Source of the DNA: Deltaproteobacteria bacterium
GTDB lineage: Bacteria > Myxococcota_A > UBA796 > CAJQPC01
Assembly (NCBI GenBank): GCA_016717595.1
Contig: JADKFE010000011.1
Coordinates: 62,001-126,000 of the forward strand
Direction of reading: 5' to 3'
DNA length: 64,000 nt
In this document: positions 52,545 to 60,565 of the stretch, one piece after another
How positions within the stretch are numbered: the stretch's first letter is position 1
Layout of the letters: each line of letters opens with the position of its first letter
The notes under the pieces: model-generated
Databases searched by the model: none
Seen by the model: the letters and a program-made list of their open reading frames with translations, nothing else
Told to the model about the DNA's origin: nothing
Translations under genes and position numbers: made by a program

Positions 52545-53702
52545 TCACCACCGCGCCTCGCCCAGCCGCACCATGTACTGATCACAGCGCACGCCCAGCG
52601 GCAGGTTCACCTTGGACTCCGCCACGCCCAAGGGCTCGACGCGGCCCAGCGGCGCGCGGAACTGCGCCTCACCACACTCCACGAGCACCTCAGCGCTGCG
52701 GATGGGGCGGTTCACGAGGCTCTCGGCGGTGATGTCCACCGTCACCCGGCCGTCGCTCCAGATCTTCGCCATGCCCTCGATCTTGAGCCACTTGGAGATG
52801 TCGAGCTGGCGGTCGGGGTCGCCGGTGCGGGGCTTGAGCGTCAGCTCGTGCAGGTCGGGATCGACGGTGACGGTGAACTGGCCGGAGACGTTGAGGCCCA
52901 ACAGCCCGGCGCTGTCTTCGCTGGCGCACTCCTCACACACGGCGATGGTCACGCCCTCGACGGCGTAGCCCCCGAGCCACACGCGGTCGATGAGCATCAC
53001 CTGGGCCCGGCGCTCGCCGTTCGCCGTCTGGAGCACCACCTCTGGCGCGCCCCGGGGCACGCTGAGGCCCAAGACCCGCTCCAGAGTCTCGCGGTCAAAG
53101 GTGGTGAAGGTGGCGCCGGTGTCGAACATGAGCGTGAGGTCTTGGGCGCGGTCGCCCTGCTCAAAGCCGACGGGGATGCGCAGGCTGCGGCCTTCGCCCT
53201 CATACGGCAAGGAGATCTCGTCCTCGTCGGAGAGCTCACGCACCCGGGCCGGGGCGGCGACGACGGGCTTGGGCTCGACGATGACCGGCTCGGCGTAAGA
53301 CGGCGGCGTGCCCGAGATCGCTGACGGGCCGTCCCCCAGCCAGAGCCCGAAGGACTCCGCCTTGGCCGCCGCCCGCATCGCCGTCTCGGTGCCCCAAGGC
53401 GCGGCGAAGAAGCCCGCCCCCGCGCCCATCGCCCGGCTGCGCTCACCGGGGAAGTAGATCGGCAGGCCCAACACGAGGAGCAAGGGCCACACCACACCGC
53501 CGCCGAGCTGGGCGCGCAGGCTGCCGCCGAACATCGCGCCGATCCCGATCGACGGCAGCACGGCCACACACAAGGCCGAGAGCGTCAACGGCAGCACCGG
53601 CGCCTCACGCGACAGGCCGAGGCCGATGAGCGACCCAAAGCCCATCGCCGTGAGCAGGATGTGCATCGGGAGCGCGACGATCAGCAACGCGGCGTTCGAC
53701 AT
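52545..53702 (-). CDS. Membrane-anchored retropepsin-like aspartyl protease
   Basis: The 385-residue protein begins with three or four membrane segments (ALLIVALPMHILLTAMGF, LPLTLSALCVAVLPSIGIGAMF, VVWPLLLVLGLPIYF). It is followed by a linker and a retropepsin-type domain with the catalytic DTGA motif (LMFDTGATFTTFD, ~residue 210) and the supporting GLLGLNVSG. Such single-lobe domains act as dimers. A Cys pair (VCEECAS) sits near the active domain. The last ~90 residues form an additional beta-domain (IRSAEVLVECGEAQFRAPLG). It probably processes or binds a periplasmic protein. It converges with the TSP3-repeat gene, but a functional link is not shown. Confidence 0.82.
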   Translation of the reverse strand: MSNAALLIVALPMHILLTAMGFGSLIGLGLSREAPVLPLTLSALCVAVLPSIGIGAMFGGSLRAQLGGGVVWPLLLVLGLPIYFPGERSRAMGAGAGFFAAPWGTETAMRAAAKAESFGLWLGDGPSAISGTPPSYAEPVIVEPKPVVAAPARVRELSDEDEISLPYEGEGRSLRIPVGFEQGDRAQDLTLMFDTGATFTTFDRETLERVLGLSVPRGAPEVVLQTANGERRAQVMLIDRVWLGGYAVEGVTIAVCEECASEDSAGLLGLNVSGQFTVTVDPDLHELTLKPRTGDPDRQLDISKWLKIEGMAKIWSDGRVTVDITAESLVNRPIRSAEVLVECGEAQFRAPLGRVEPLGVAESKVNLPLGVRCDQYMVRLGEARW

Positions 53703-53891
53703 GCGGGCGCTCCTTTGGGCGTGGAGGATCGGGCGGACAAGACAGGTTACGCTCGGTTCTGATAGTTTATCTTCCGGTCACCCCCCATGACCGAGCCCGA
53801 CGACGCTTCTCCCTCTCCAGGGGTCTAGCGCCAGGGCGAACGCACCCCCCTCGCCGCCGCCCCCGAACCGGGTCGGCCTCGGAGCGCCGTC

Positions 53892-54486
53892 TTGCCCGCC
53901 GTCACCTGGTTCTGCGTCGACATCGAGTGCTCAGGGCCCGTCCCCGGGCTCTACGACATGGTGTCTCTTGGGCGCGGTGGTGGTGAACGACGCGGACGAC
54001 GGCGCCTTGAGCTTGGGGGAGTCGTTCTACATCGAGCTTCGCCCCGAGGCCGGGATGGACCCCGACGCGATGGCGGTCAACGGCCTGGACTACGCGCTCC
54101 TGCTCCGCGAGGGCGTGCCCCGCGGCGAGGCGATCCGCCAGCTCGCCGCCTGGGTGAAGGCCCAAACTCGTCCGGGCACCAAGCCGGTCTTCGTGGGCCA
54201 CAACGCGCCTTTTGACTGGAGCTTCGTCGCTTGGTGTTACGCCGCCGAGGGTATGCCAAACCCCTTCGGCTACAAAGCCTTCGACACCAAGGCGTTCTCC
54301 GCGGGTGTGCTCGGTTTACACTGGCTGGACACCAACAAGGAGAACCTCTCCGTGGCGCTGGGCCTGCCTGATGAGGACCACGGCAAAAAGCACCGCGCCG
54401 ACTACGATGCATGGTATCAAGCTCTGATCCTCAAGGGGCTGCTTGAGCGGCAGCGCGCCCCTCGGACCTCCTCCCCGACGGAGTAG
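53892..54486 (+). CDS. DEDDh-type 3'-5' exonuclease, frameshift near 53964
   Basis: A TTG at 53892 begins PAVTWFCVDIECSGPVPGLYDMVS; the frame then breaks near 53964 (gtctcttggg, one extra T) and resumes LGAVVVNDADDGALSLGESFYIELRP. Correcting this gives 197 residues. DEDDh residues are all visible: Asp and Glu in CVDIECSG, Asp in GHNAPFDWSF, and His-x4-Asp in KKHRADYDA. The fold matches DnaQ-like exonucleases, which degrade DNA or RNA from the 3' end with two metal ions. No polymerase or helicase domain is attached. The next gene starts three bases downstream, so the two are probably co-transcribed. Confidence 0.8.
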
Positions 54487-54488
54487 CC

Positions 54489-55379
54489 TTGCAAGAACGC
54501 GACGCTCACTACCTACACGAGCGAAAGGGCCTCTCGGCGGTCTTGTCACCCGCTTTGGAGCGCCCTCGCGCCTTGTCTTGGATCGGCACCCAAGAGCGCC
54601 TGCTCGTGGCGACGGAGGAGGGTGAGCTCATCGAGGTGGACGTGGTGTTCGGCTCTCGCACCTTGCCGCACACCGTCGAAGACCCCGCCGAGATGAGCTG
54701 CTCCCCCGACGGTCAGAAGCTCGTCGTCGTCGAGCGCGCCAAAAACATCAGCCTGCGCCGCAGCTCGGATGGTCAAAAGATCGCTGAGCTGCACTTTCCG
54801 CTGCTGTCCGACATCACGATCACCTGGTTTAAGCGCAATGAGGGCTGGGGTGTGGCCGTCGCCGGGGACGACCTCGAAGGCCGCAAGGTCGTGCTCCTCC
54901 CCGATGACTTCTCCAAACACAAGGTGGCGAAGATCCCGCCCCGCGCGGCCATCGGCGTAGACGCCGTGGGCGCCTTGCAGTATGGCCGGGTCACCCAAGA
55001 GGGCGTGTCGATCACGTCGTTTGGTAAACCCCTGGCCTTGGGCGCCCCCAGCCGTCACCGCCTACGTTTTGGCGGCGGTGGCCTGCTCATGGGCATGGCT
55101 GAAGGCGGCGTGACGCTGTGGCCCGGCGTCGATCGCCCGCCGCGCACGATCATCGCCTACGACGTCTCCGCCGCCACCCTCGACGTGAAGGGGGAGCAGG
55201 TCGCCGTAGGCACCCGCACCGGAGACGTCTCGCTCTCAAGCGCGAGCACCGGCGCCTTAGAGCGCGCCCGGCCGGGCAAGGTCGGCGGTCACAGCTCTGC
55301 CGTTCGGGCGATGGCCTTCTCGGCGCGGGGCCGCTGGCTGGCCACGGCGGCGGATGAGCTGCGGGTGTGGACCTTCTGA
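54489..55379 (+). CDS. WD40-like beta-propeller protein
   Basis: The TTG at 54489 follows the exonuclease stop by two bases. The 296-residue protein has no signal peptide. It has repeating blade-type segments, such as RALSWIGTQERLLVATEEGELIEVD, MSCSPDGQKLVVVERAKNISLRRSSDGQKIAEL and the last blade GHSSAVRAMAFSARGRWLATAADELRVWTF, which is a clear WD40 signature. Such propellers act as protein-interaction platforms in the cytoplasm. Coupling to the exonuclease suggests a shared role, but nothing in the sequence shows what that is. Confidence 0.72.
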   Translation: MQERDAHYLHERKGLSAVLSPALERPRALSWIGTQERLLVATEEGELIEVDVVFGSRTLPHTVEDPAEMSCSPDGQKLVVVERAKNISLRRSSDGQKIAELHFPLLSDITITWFKRNEGWGVAVAGDDLEGRKVVLLPDDFSKHKVAKIPPRAAIGVDAVGALQYGRVTQEGVSITSFGKPLALGAPSRHRLRFGGGGLLMGMAEGGVTLWPGVDRPPRTIIAYDVSAATLDVKGEQVAVGTRTGDVSLSSASTGALERARPGKVGGHSSAVRAMAFSARGRWLATAADELRVWTF

Positions 55380-55401
55380 GCCCCGCTCGGCCTGCGCCGC
55401 C

Positions 55402-55995
55402 TCAGCTCAACAGGCTCCACAGGCCCCAGATCACCAAGGCCGGCGGCGTGAGGTAGGCCACAAGCCAGATCATCCCCACGGCGGCGGCCGCGGCGCTCCA
55501 GCCCACGAACGCGCGGCGCTCCTCAGCCGTCGCCGGGCCCTGGCGCTCATCGGCGCCGACCTTCTGGCGCAGCTCGCCCACGCGTAAGGTGAGGAGCTGG
55601 TTGTAGTCCTGGTTGTAGAGACGCCGCGAGCGCCGACCCCGAACGAAGGCGTCGAAGGTGTCCAGAGGCATCAGCAGCAGGCCGGTGAACATGCCCGCGA
55701 GGTTGATGAACCAGGCCGCGTGAGCGTCGCCGCAGCCCGAGCCGATCTCCCAAGCGCTGATCTGGAACTCGCCGCGCCAATGCGTCGAGGGGTAACCCGT
55801 CGCGATGTGGTTGAGGTCGTGGTACCGCACGGCGTACACCCGGGCCGAGGTGTTGGGCAGCCAGAACGGGATCGGCCCGAGCATAAACTTCACCCAGTTG
55901 TCGCCGTAGCCGCCGTCGGGGGCGAAGCCGGACTCCTGGAAGTAGCGGTTGAGCGCGTCAGGAACGGGCAGATCGTCGGTGAGCGCGGTCGTCAT
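55402..55995 (-). CDS. Coq4-like family protein
   Basis: The start is ATG 55995, overlapping the TetR stop by four bases; the longer frame upstream is a shadow of the regulator gene. The 197-residue product contains VRYHDLNHIATGYPSTHWRGEFQISAWEIG, resembling the HDxxHx(11)E metal motif of Coq4 proteins, here with 12 spacer residues. Coq4 takes part in ubiquinone synthesis. Two C-terminal hydrophobic segments (AFVGWSAAAAAVGMIWLVAYL, PPALVIWGLWSLL) would place it at the membrane. It is second in a two-gene operon under a TetR repressor, so a regulated quinone- or lipid-related function is more likely than housekeeping. The family call is by motif only. Confidence 0.62.
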   Translation of the reverse strand: MTTALTDDLPVPDALNRYFQESGFAPDGGYGDNWVKFMLGPIPFWLPNTSARVYAVRYHDLNHIATGYPSTHWRGEFQISAWEIGSGCGDAHAAWFINLAGMFTGLLLMPLDTFDAFVRGRRSRRLYNQDYNQLLTLRVGELRQKVGADERQGPATAEERRAFVGWSAAAAAVGMIWLVAYLTPPALVIWGLWSLLS

Positions 55996-56642
55996 GGCGC
56001 GGCTCCTTGTTGGGTGGGCAGCTCGATCGGTGAAGAGGAAGGGAGGAGCACGCCGAGGAGCTGGTGCTCCAAGGCGAGGCGAAGCTGGGCCTCGGCGGCG
56101 GCGAGGTCGGGCAAGAGCCCGTTGAGCCACGACGCCAAGGCCATGAAGTAGGCGGCGAAGGCGTTCAGCGCGGCCACAAACGGCACAAGCTCGGCGCGGG
56201 CGAGGCCCTGGGCCTGGGCGGCCACAAACAGCCCGGCGACCCGGCCCAGAAACGGCCGGTTGAGCCGCTCCATCCGCTCGGCGGCGGGGCCCTCCAGAAA
56301 CAGCACCCCCCGCACCACCGACCGGGCGAGGCGGGTGTCTTGGGCGTAGAAGCGCATAAACGACGAGAAGACGTGGACGAGGGCGTCGAGCAGGCTCACC
56401 CCGGCGGGCAAGGTGGCGAAGGCCGACTCCACGACGGCGCTGAGGCGGTCGGCGAAGAGCATCGCCAAGAGATCCGCCTTGTCTTTGGCGTACACAAAGA
56501 CCGTGCCTTGGGCCACCCCGGCGCGCTGGGCGATCTCCCGCACCGTGGCGGCCTCGTAGCCTTGCTCGGCGAACAAGGCCCAGGCGGCCTCACGAATCCG
56601 GGCCTCTTTGTCGGCCTTGTTCTTGGCGCGCAGACCGCTCAT
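55992..56642 (-). CDS. TetR-family transcriptional regulator
   Basis: ATG 56642 is chosen over 56693: GAGG lies eight bases upstream, and the extra 17 residues of the longer form would be encoded by the operator array. The protein (~216 residues) has the TetR helix-turn-helix (IREAAWALFAEQGYEAATVREIAQRAGVAQGTVFVYAKDKADLL) and a helical ligand-binding domain. It would bind the palindromic array at 56664-56709 and repress its own operon, releasing on ligand binding. The ligand is unknown. The gene overlaps the Coq4-like gene by four bases. Confidence 0.88.
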   Translation of the reverse strand: MSGLRAKNKADKEARIREAAWALFAEQGYEAATVREIAQRAGVAQGTVFVYAKDKADLLAMLFADRLSAVVESAFATLPAGVSLLDALVHVFSSFMRFYAQDTRLARSVVRGVLFLEGPAAERMERLNRPFLGRVAGLFVAAQAQGLARAELVPFVAALNAFAAYFMALASWLNGLLPDLAAAEAQLRLALEHQLLGVLLPSSSPIELPTQQGAAP

Positions 56643-56663
56643 TCGGATGACCTCGGGGCTCTC

Positions 56664-56709
56664 TTGAGCGCGTTCAATGTTGAGCGTGTTCATTTTTGAG
56701 CGTGCTCAA
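56664..56709 (-). promoter_or_regulatory. Triple palindromic operator for the TetR regulator
   Basis: Three 14-base sites, TTGAGCGCGTTCAA (56664), TTGAGCGTGTTCAT (56680) and TTGAGCGTGCTCAA (56696), lie exactly 16 bases apart. The last is a perfect 6-2-6 palindrome. Their spacing and position directly upstream of the regulator start fit cooperative autorepression. Confidence 0.75.
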
Positions 56710-56799
56710 TATTTGCCCCAACATCGGGCCGACGTCAAGGCCCGGCGCCGCTGAAGATCCACGTTCTTGGGTGAGATAGAGTGGCCGCCTGGAGGTGCC

Positions 56800-58173
56800 A
56801 TGACCGACTTCATCACGCCGTCGAGCTTCGCCGAGGGCGGCCCCCTGCTGCCCGAGGACGCCTTGGGCCACGACGCCTTCGCCCGCACGCTCCTGCGCCA
56901 TGTGCGCCAGGCCCCCGTCGGCACGGTGATCGCGCTCCAAGGAAGCTGGGGCCTGGGAAAAACGTCGGCCCTGGCCCGGGTGGCCAAGCTCACCCACCAA
57001 GAGGAGCTGCCGGGCTTCGCCGCCGGGGCCTTGTGGATCAACCCCTGGCAGTACGGCACCGCGGACCTGCTCACGCCGCTGGTCTTGGCCCTGGTGGAGC
57101 GCGGCGTGCGCGCTGTAGAGGGCAAACGCCGCGACCGAGGCGCCTTGGAGCGCGCCGCGGGGAGCCTCGCCTTGGCCGGCCTGAGCTTCGGCGCCAAGGC
57201 CGCGAGCCTCAGCCTCCCCGGCGGCGTGTTGTGGGAGAAGGGCGGCGAGGAGCTGCGGAAGGTCGCGCACACCTGGCTTGAGCCCAAGAGCCCCAACGGC
57301 CCGCCCGTGGACCCCGTCGCCCAGATGGCCTCGTCGTTCCGTGAGCTGGTCGAGGCCGCCTTAGACGCCGATCAGCAGGCCGTCGGCGGCCGCCTGCTGA
57401 TCTGCATTGACGACCTCGACCGCTGCCTGCCGCCGCGTCAGGTCGCGCTCTTGGAGGCGCTCAACTTCTTGACCTCCGCCGGGGCCCCGGCGAGCTTCCT
57501 CGTGGCGCTCGACCCCACCCTCGCCCGCCAGGCCGTGCGCGCCCACTACAAGACCGACGACTTCGACCCCGATCGATACCTCGACAAGATGTTCCACCTG
57601 CGGGTGAACCTGCCCGGCGTCGGCCCGGATCAGCTCCGCGCCTTGCTCAGCTCACGGCTGCGAGAGGGCGTCACCGACGACGACGGCGAGCGCTCGCTGC
57701 GGGTTCGCCTCGTCGACCGCTTCGGCGAGCACGCCGGTCGCCTGGACGAGCTCGGCACCCAAGCCCTCACCGTGAGCGACCTGCGAAACCCTCGCCTCGT
57801 CGACCGCGCCCTGCGGAAGCTCCGGGTGCTCGTGGGCAGCCCCAGCGCCGCGCAGCTCAGGAAGTTCGGCGTGGACGAGGCGCGCTTGTTGTTGTGGTGG
57901 CTCGCCGTCACCGAGCGCTGGCCCAACCTGCGCACCGCCCTGCAAGAGGCCGGAGACGACCCCAAAGAGGTCACCCGCCGCTACGAGCAGATCGACGGGC
58001 GCTGCCGAGGCCAGTCCGCCCAGAGCCGCCTGCCCGCGTCCGTGGAGCGCCTGCCCACGCCTGAGCAGTCCCCAGAGCTCGCGGAGGCCTTGGGCGCCGT
58101 GCGGCTCAACCCCCGCGACGCCGCGCTGATCTTGCTCCAGCACGACCGCGCGCTGATCGCCGCGGGGCTCTAG
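56800..58173 (+). CDS. KAP-family P-loop NTPase
   Basis: GGAGGT (56791-56796) precedes ATG 56800, and a TAGAGT hexamer at 56777-56782 is a possible -10. The 457-residue protein has a Walker A motif (GSWGLGKTS, 48-56), a Walker B with the KAP-type acidic tail (LLICIDDLDRC, 199-209) and the linked INPWQYGTADLL block. This places it in the KAP NTPase family of STAND-like ATPases, often membrane-associated. A mid-domain hydrophobic stretch (~118-145, SLALAGLSFGAKAASLSLPG) could be the inserted membrane segment. It is divergent from the TetR operon and ends seven bases before the convergent ATP-grasp gene. Some KAP NTPases act in phage defence, but no partner gene is present. Confidence 0.85.
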   Translation: MTDFITPSSFAEGGPLLPEDALGHDAFARTLLRHVRQAPVGTVIALQGSWGLGKTSALARVAKLTHQEELPGFAAGALWINPWQYGTADLLTPLVLALVERGVRAVEGKRRDRGALERAAGSLALAGLSFGAKAASLSLPGGVLWEKGGEELRKVAHTWLEPKSPNGPPVDPVAQMASSFRELVEAALDADQQAVGGRLLICIDDLDRCLPPRQVALLEALNFLTSAGAPASFLVALDPTLARQAVRAHYKTDDFDPDRYLDKMFHLRVNLPGVGPDQLRALLSSRLREGVTDDDGERSLRVRLVDRFGEHAGRLDELGTQALTVSDLRNPRLVDRALRKLRVLVGSPSAAQLRKFGVDEARLLLWWLAVTERWPNLRTALQEAGDDPKEVTRRYEQIDGRCRGQSAQSRLPASVERLPTPEQSPELAEALGAVRLNPRDAALILLQHDRALIAAGL

Positions 58174-58179
58174 CCGCGG

Positions 58180-59400
58180 TCAGCCCAGCTCGACCTGCAC
58201 ATGGCTGACCAAGGCCCGCAGCGCGCCTAAGGTGGTCTTGGTGTCCGGCGAGCGCACGATCGCCCAGCCTTCGCCCTCGTAGCTGTCGCTCTTGAGCTGG
58301 CCGACCCGCGGGAGCTGGTGCTCCACCACCCAGACGCCCGCCTCGGCCTGGGCCACCTCGACGCCGTGCACCGCGCGCACGGTCTGCCCGCGGCCTTGGC
58401 CTCTGAAGAAGCACACGCCCACCGAGGCCACACGCTCGGGCATCTCAAAACGCTCAAAGGTCATCAGCTCGGCCCACTTCGCCCACATGTCGACGCCGTG
58501 GGCCAGGCCCATCAGCGGCATGAGGTGAACGCCCGGCGGCCGCGCGCCGACCTCACTCACGACCGCCCGGCCCGAGGCCAGGTGAAACCACTCCATGTGG
58601 GAGAGCCCGGTGTGAATGCCCAAGGCCTTGAGCGCGGCGTGGTTTGTGGCCTGGAACGCCTGGGCGTGGGGCGGCAGCGTCTCCCGGGGCAGCAGCACGC
58701 AGTACTGCATCCACGGGTTCTCCAGCACCTCCAGGGGCCCCGGCAGGTAGTAGCTGGAGCTTGACCACACCGGCACCCCCTTCACCGAGACCGTCTCGAA
58801 GGTGTGCTCGTCGCCCCGAATAAACTCCTCCGCCTGGGCGGGGTTCGACGGCGAGACGTGCAGGCTCTCGAGGGCCTCCATCAAGCTCTCGTCGTCAAAG
58901 GCGCGCATCGTCGCTTTGCTGCCCATGCCCGCCGGGGGCTTCACAACAATGGGATAGCCCACCTGGGCGATGAAGCGCCGGGCGTCCTCAGCACCCTTGA
59001 GCAAGGCCTGACGCGCCACGGGCAGCCCGGCGGCGCGCAGCACCTCCTTCATGCGGTTCTTCTCGCGGAAGTTGAGCGCCACGGCCTCGCCCATGCCCTC
59101 CACACCCAGGCGATCCCGGGCGGCGCCCAGAGGCACCTGCATCTGCTCCAAGAAGCCGATGAGCCGGTCTACGCGGCCGAGCTTCCGCTGAAAGTAGCGC
59201 CCGGCCTCGACGAGCTGGTCGGGGTCGAGGCTGTCGCGCACCTGGTAATGCCCGACGATGCGCCCGCGGACGGACTCGGGCACCCGCTCCAGCGGATCGT
59301 GGCTGATCAGCGCCACCTGGGTGCCGGGGAGGTTGAGGAAGCTCAACAACGCCCGGTGGGTGTTGCCGGTGAAGTAGGGCGCGACAAAGACGACGTTCAT
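58180..59400 (-). CDS. ATP-grasp ligase, paralogue 1
   Basis: The 406-residue protein starts MNVVFVAPYFTGNTHRALL. It has a Rossmann-like N-terminal domain and an ATP-grasp fold with VGYPIVVKPPAGMGSKATMRAF, FIRGDEHTFETVSVKGVPVWSSS and the metal-binding end GRAVVSEVGARPPGVHLMPL. ATP-grasp enzymes join a carboxylate to an amine or thiol via an acyl phosphate. It is clearly homologous to the gene at 60566 along the whole length (NVVFVAP, LEVLENPW, MEWF, ARPPG, FxRGQGRG blocks). It is divergent from hemB. The substrate is unknown; dipeptide or amino-acid ligation is the family norm. Confidence 0.85.
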   Translation of the reverse strand: MNVVFVAPYFTGNTHRALLSFLNLPGTQVALISHDPLERVPESVRGRIVGHYQVRDSLDPDQLVEAGRYFQRKLGRVDRLIGFLEQMQVPLGAARDRLGVEGMGEAVALNFREKNRMKEVLRAAGLPVARQALLKGAEDARRFIAQVGYPIVVKPPAGMGSKATMRAFDDESLMEALESLHVSPSNPAQAEEFIRGDEHTFETVSVKGVPVWSSSSYYLPGPLEVLENPWMQYCVLLPRETLPPHAQAFQATNHAALKALGIHTGLSHMEWFHLASGRAVVSEVGARPPGVHLMPLMGLAHGVDMWAKWAELMTFERFEMPERVASVGVCFFRGQGRGQTVRAVHGVEVAQAEAGVWVVEHQLPRVGQLKSDSYEGEGWAIVRSPDTKTTLGALRALVSHVQVELG

Positions 59401-59512
59401 GGGGGGTAGCCTCGCCGCCGCAAAGTAGCGGCTCCAACCTCACCGGGCCAGGGCGGCCGTGAGCCGGTTAATCCTGCCGCGCACCCTCGCCTGCCCTTCG
59501 CTGAGGTCCACC

Positions 59513-60499
59513 ATGAGCTTCCCCCGCGTCCGGATGCGCCGCACCCGCCGTGATGACTGGTCCCGCCGCCTCGTCCGTGAGCACCAGCTCACCGTGAACG
59601 ACCTCATCTGGCCCACCTTCGTCATCGAGGGCGTCGGCGTGAGTGAGCCCGTGGCGTCGATGCCCGGGGTGAGCCGCCTGAGCATCGACCTCTTGGTGGA
59701 GGCCTGCCGCGAGGCCGAGGCCCTGGGCATCCCCGCCGTGGCGATCTTCCCGGTGATCGATCCCGCCCTCAAGACCCCCGACGGTGAGCTGGCCGCGAAC
59801 CCCCAGAACCTCATCTGCCGCGCCGTGCGCGCCGTGAAGGCCGCCTGCCCCAACCTCGGCGTGATCTGCGACGTGGCCCTCGACCCCTTCACCACCCACG
59901 GTCAAGATGGTCTCGTGCGTGAGGGCTACGTCGTCAACGACCAGACGATCCAGGCGCTCATCCAGCAGGCGCTCGTGCAGGTCGAGGCGGGCTGCGACGT
60001 GATCGCGCCCTCGGACATGATGGACGGCCGCGTCGGCGCCCTGCGTGACGCCCTGGAGGCCCACGGCCACGTCAACGTGCGCATCTTGTCTTACGCCGCG
60101 AAGTACGCCAGCGCCTTCTACGGCCCCTTCCGCGACGCCGTGGGCAGCAAGAAGAACCTCGGCGGCGGCGACAAACGCACCTACCAGATGGACCCCGCGA
60201 ACGGCGACGAGGCCCTGCGGGAGATCGCCCTGGATCTGGAGGAGGGCGCGGACATGGTCATGGTGAAGCCCGGGATGCCCTACCTCGACGTGGTGGCCCG
60301 GGTGAAGGACCGCTTCGGCGTGCCCACCTTCGCCTACCAGGTGAGCGGCGAGTACGCGATGTTACACGCCGCGGCACAGCTCGGCTGGCTGAGCCTTGAG
60401 CAGGTCGCCATGGAGAGCCTCTTGGCGTTCAAACGCGCCGGGGCTGATGGCGTGTTGACCTACTTCGCCAAAGACGCCGCCCGCTGGTTGGGCCGCTGA
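59513..60499 (+). CDS. hemB: Delta-aminolevulinic acid dehydratase (porphobilinogen synthase)
   Basis: HemB condenses two 5-aminolevulinate molecules to porphobilinogen in haem synthesis. GAGG six bases before ATG 59513 sets the start, giving 328 residues, the usual length. Active-site lysines are in LSYAAKYASAFYGPFRDA and VMVKPGMPYLD, and the fold-typical PSDMMDGRVGALRDAL is present. The metal loop reads DVALDPFTTHGQDG, with Asp in place of the Cys found in zinc enzymes, so this is the zinc-independent, magnesium-stimulated type known from Pseudomonas aeruginosa. It lies between two homologous ATP-grasp genes, one divergent and one 66 bases downstream. Confidence 0.97.
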   Translation: MSFPRVRMRRTRRDDWSRRLVREHQLTVNDLIWPTFVIEGVGVSEPVASMPGVSRLSIDLLVEACREAEALGIPAVAIFPVIDPALKTPDGELAANPQNLICRAVRAVKAACPNLGVICDVALDPFTTHGQDGLVREGYVVNDQTIQALIQQALVQVEAGCDVIAPSDMMDGRVGALRDALEAHGHVNVRILSYAAKYASAFYGPFRDAVGSKKNLGGGDKRTYQMDPANGDEALREIALDLEEGADMVMVKPGMPYLDVVARVKDRFGVPTFAYQVSGEYAMLHAAAQLGWLSLEQVAMESLLAFKRAGADGVLTYFAKDAARWLGR

Positions 60500-60565
60500 G
60501 GCGCGCTCTTCACCCCAGCGCCGCTGTTCTCTGCCATGATTCTCGCCGACTCCGCCGAGGTGCCT

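Noticed and set aside
56643..56693. N-terminal extension of the TetR regulator from ATG 56693
   Set aside because: The 17 codons consist largely of operator palindromes and the downstream ATG has the better ribosome site.
56800..58173. Anti-phage defence island
   Set aside because: A single KAP NTPase without toxin, nuclease or other defence partners is not enough evidence.
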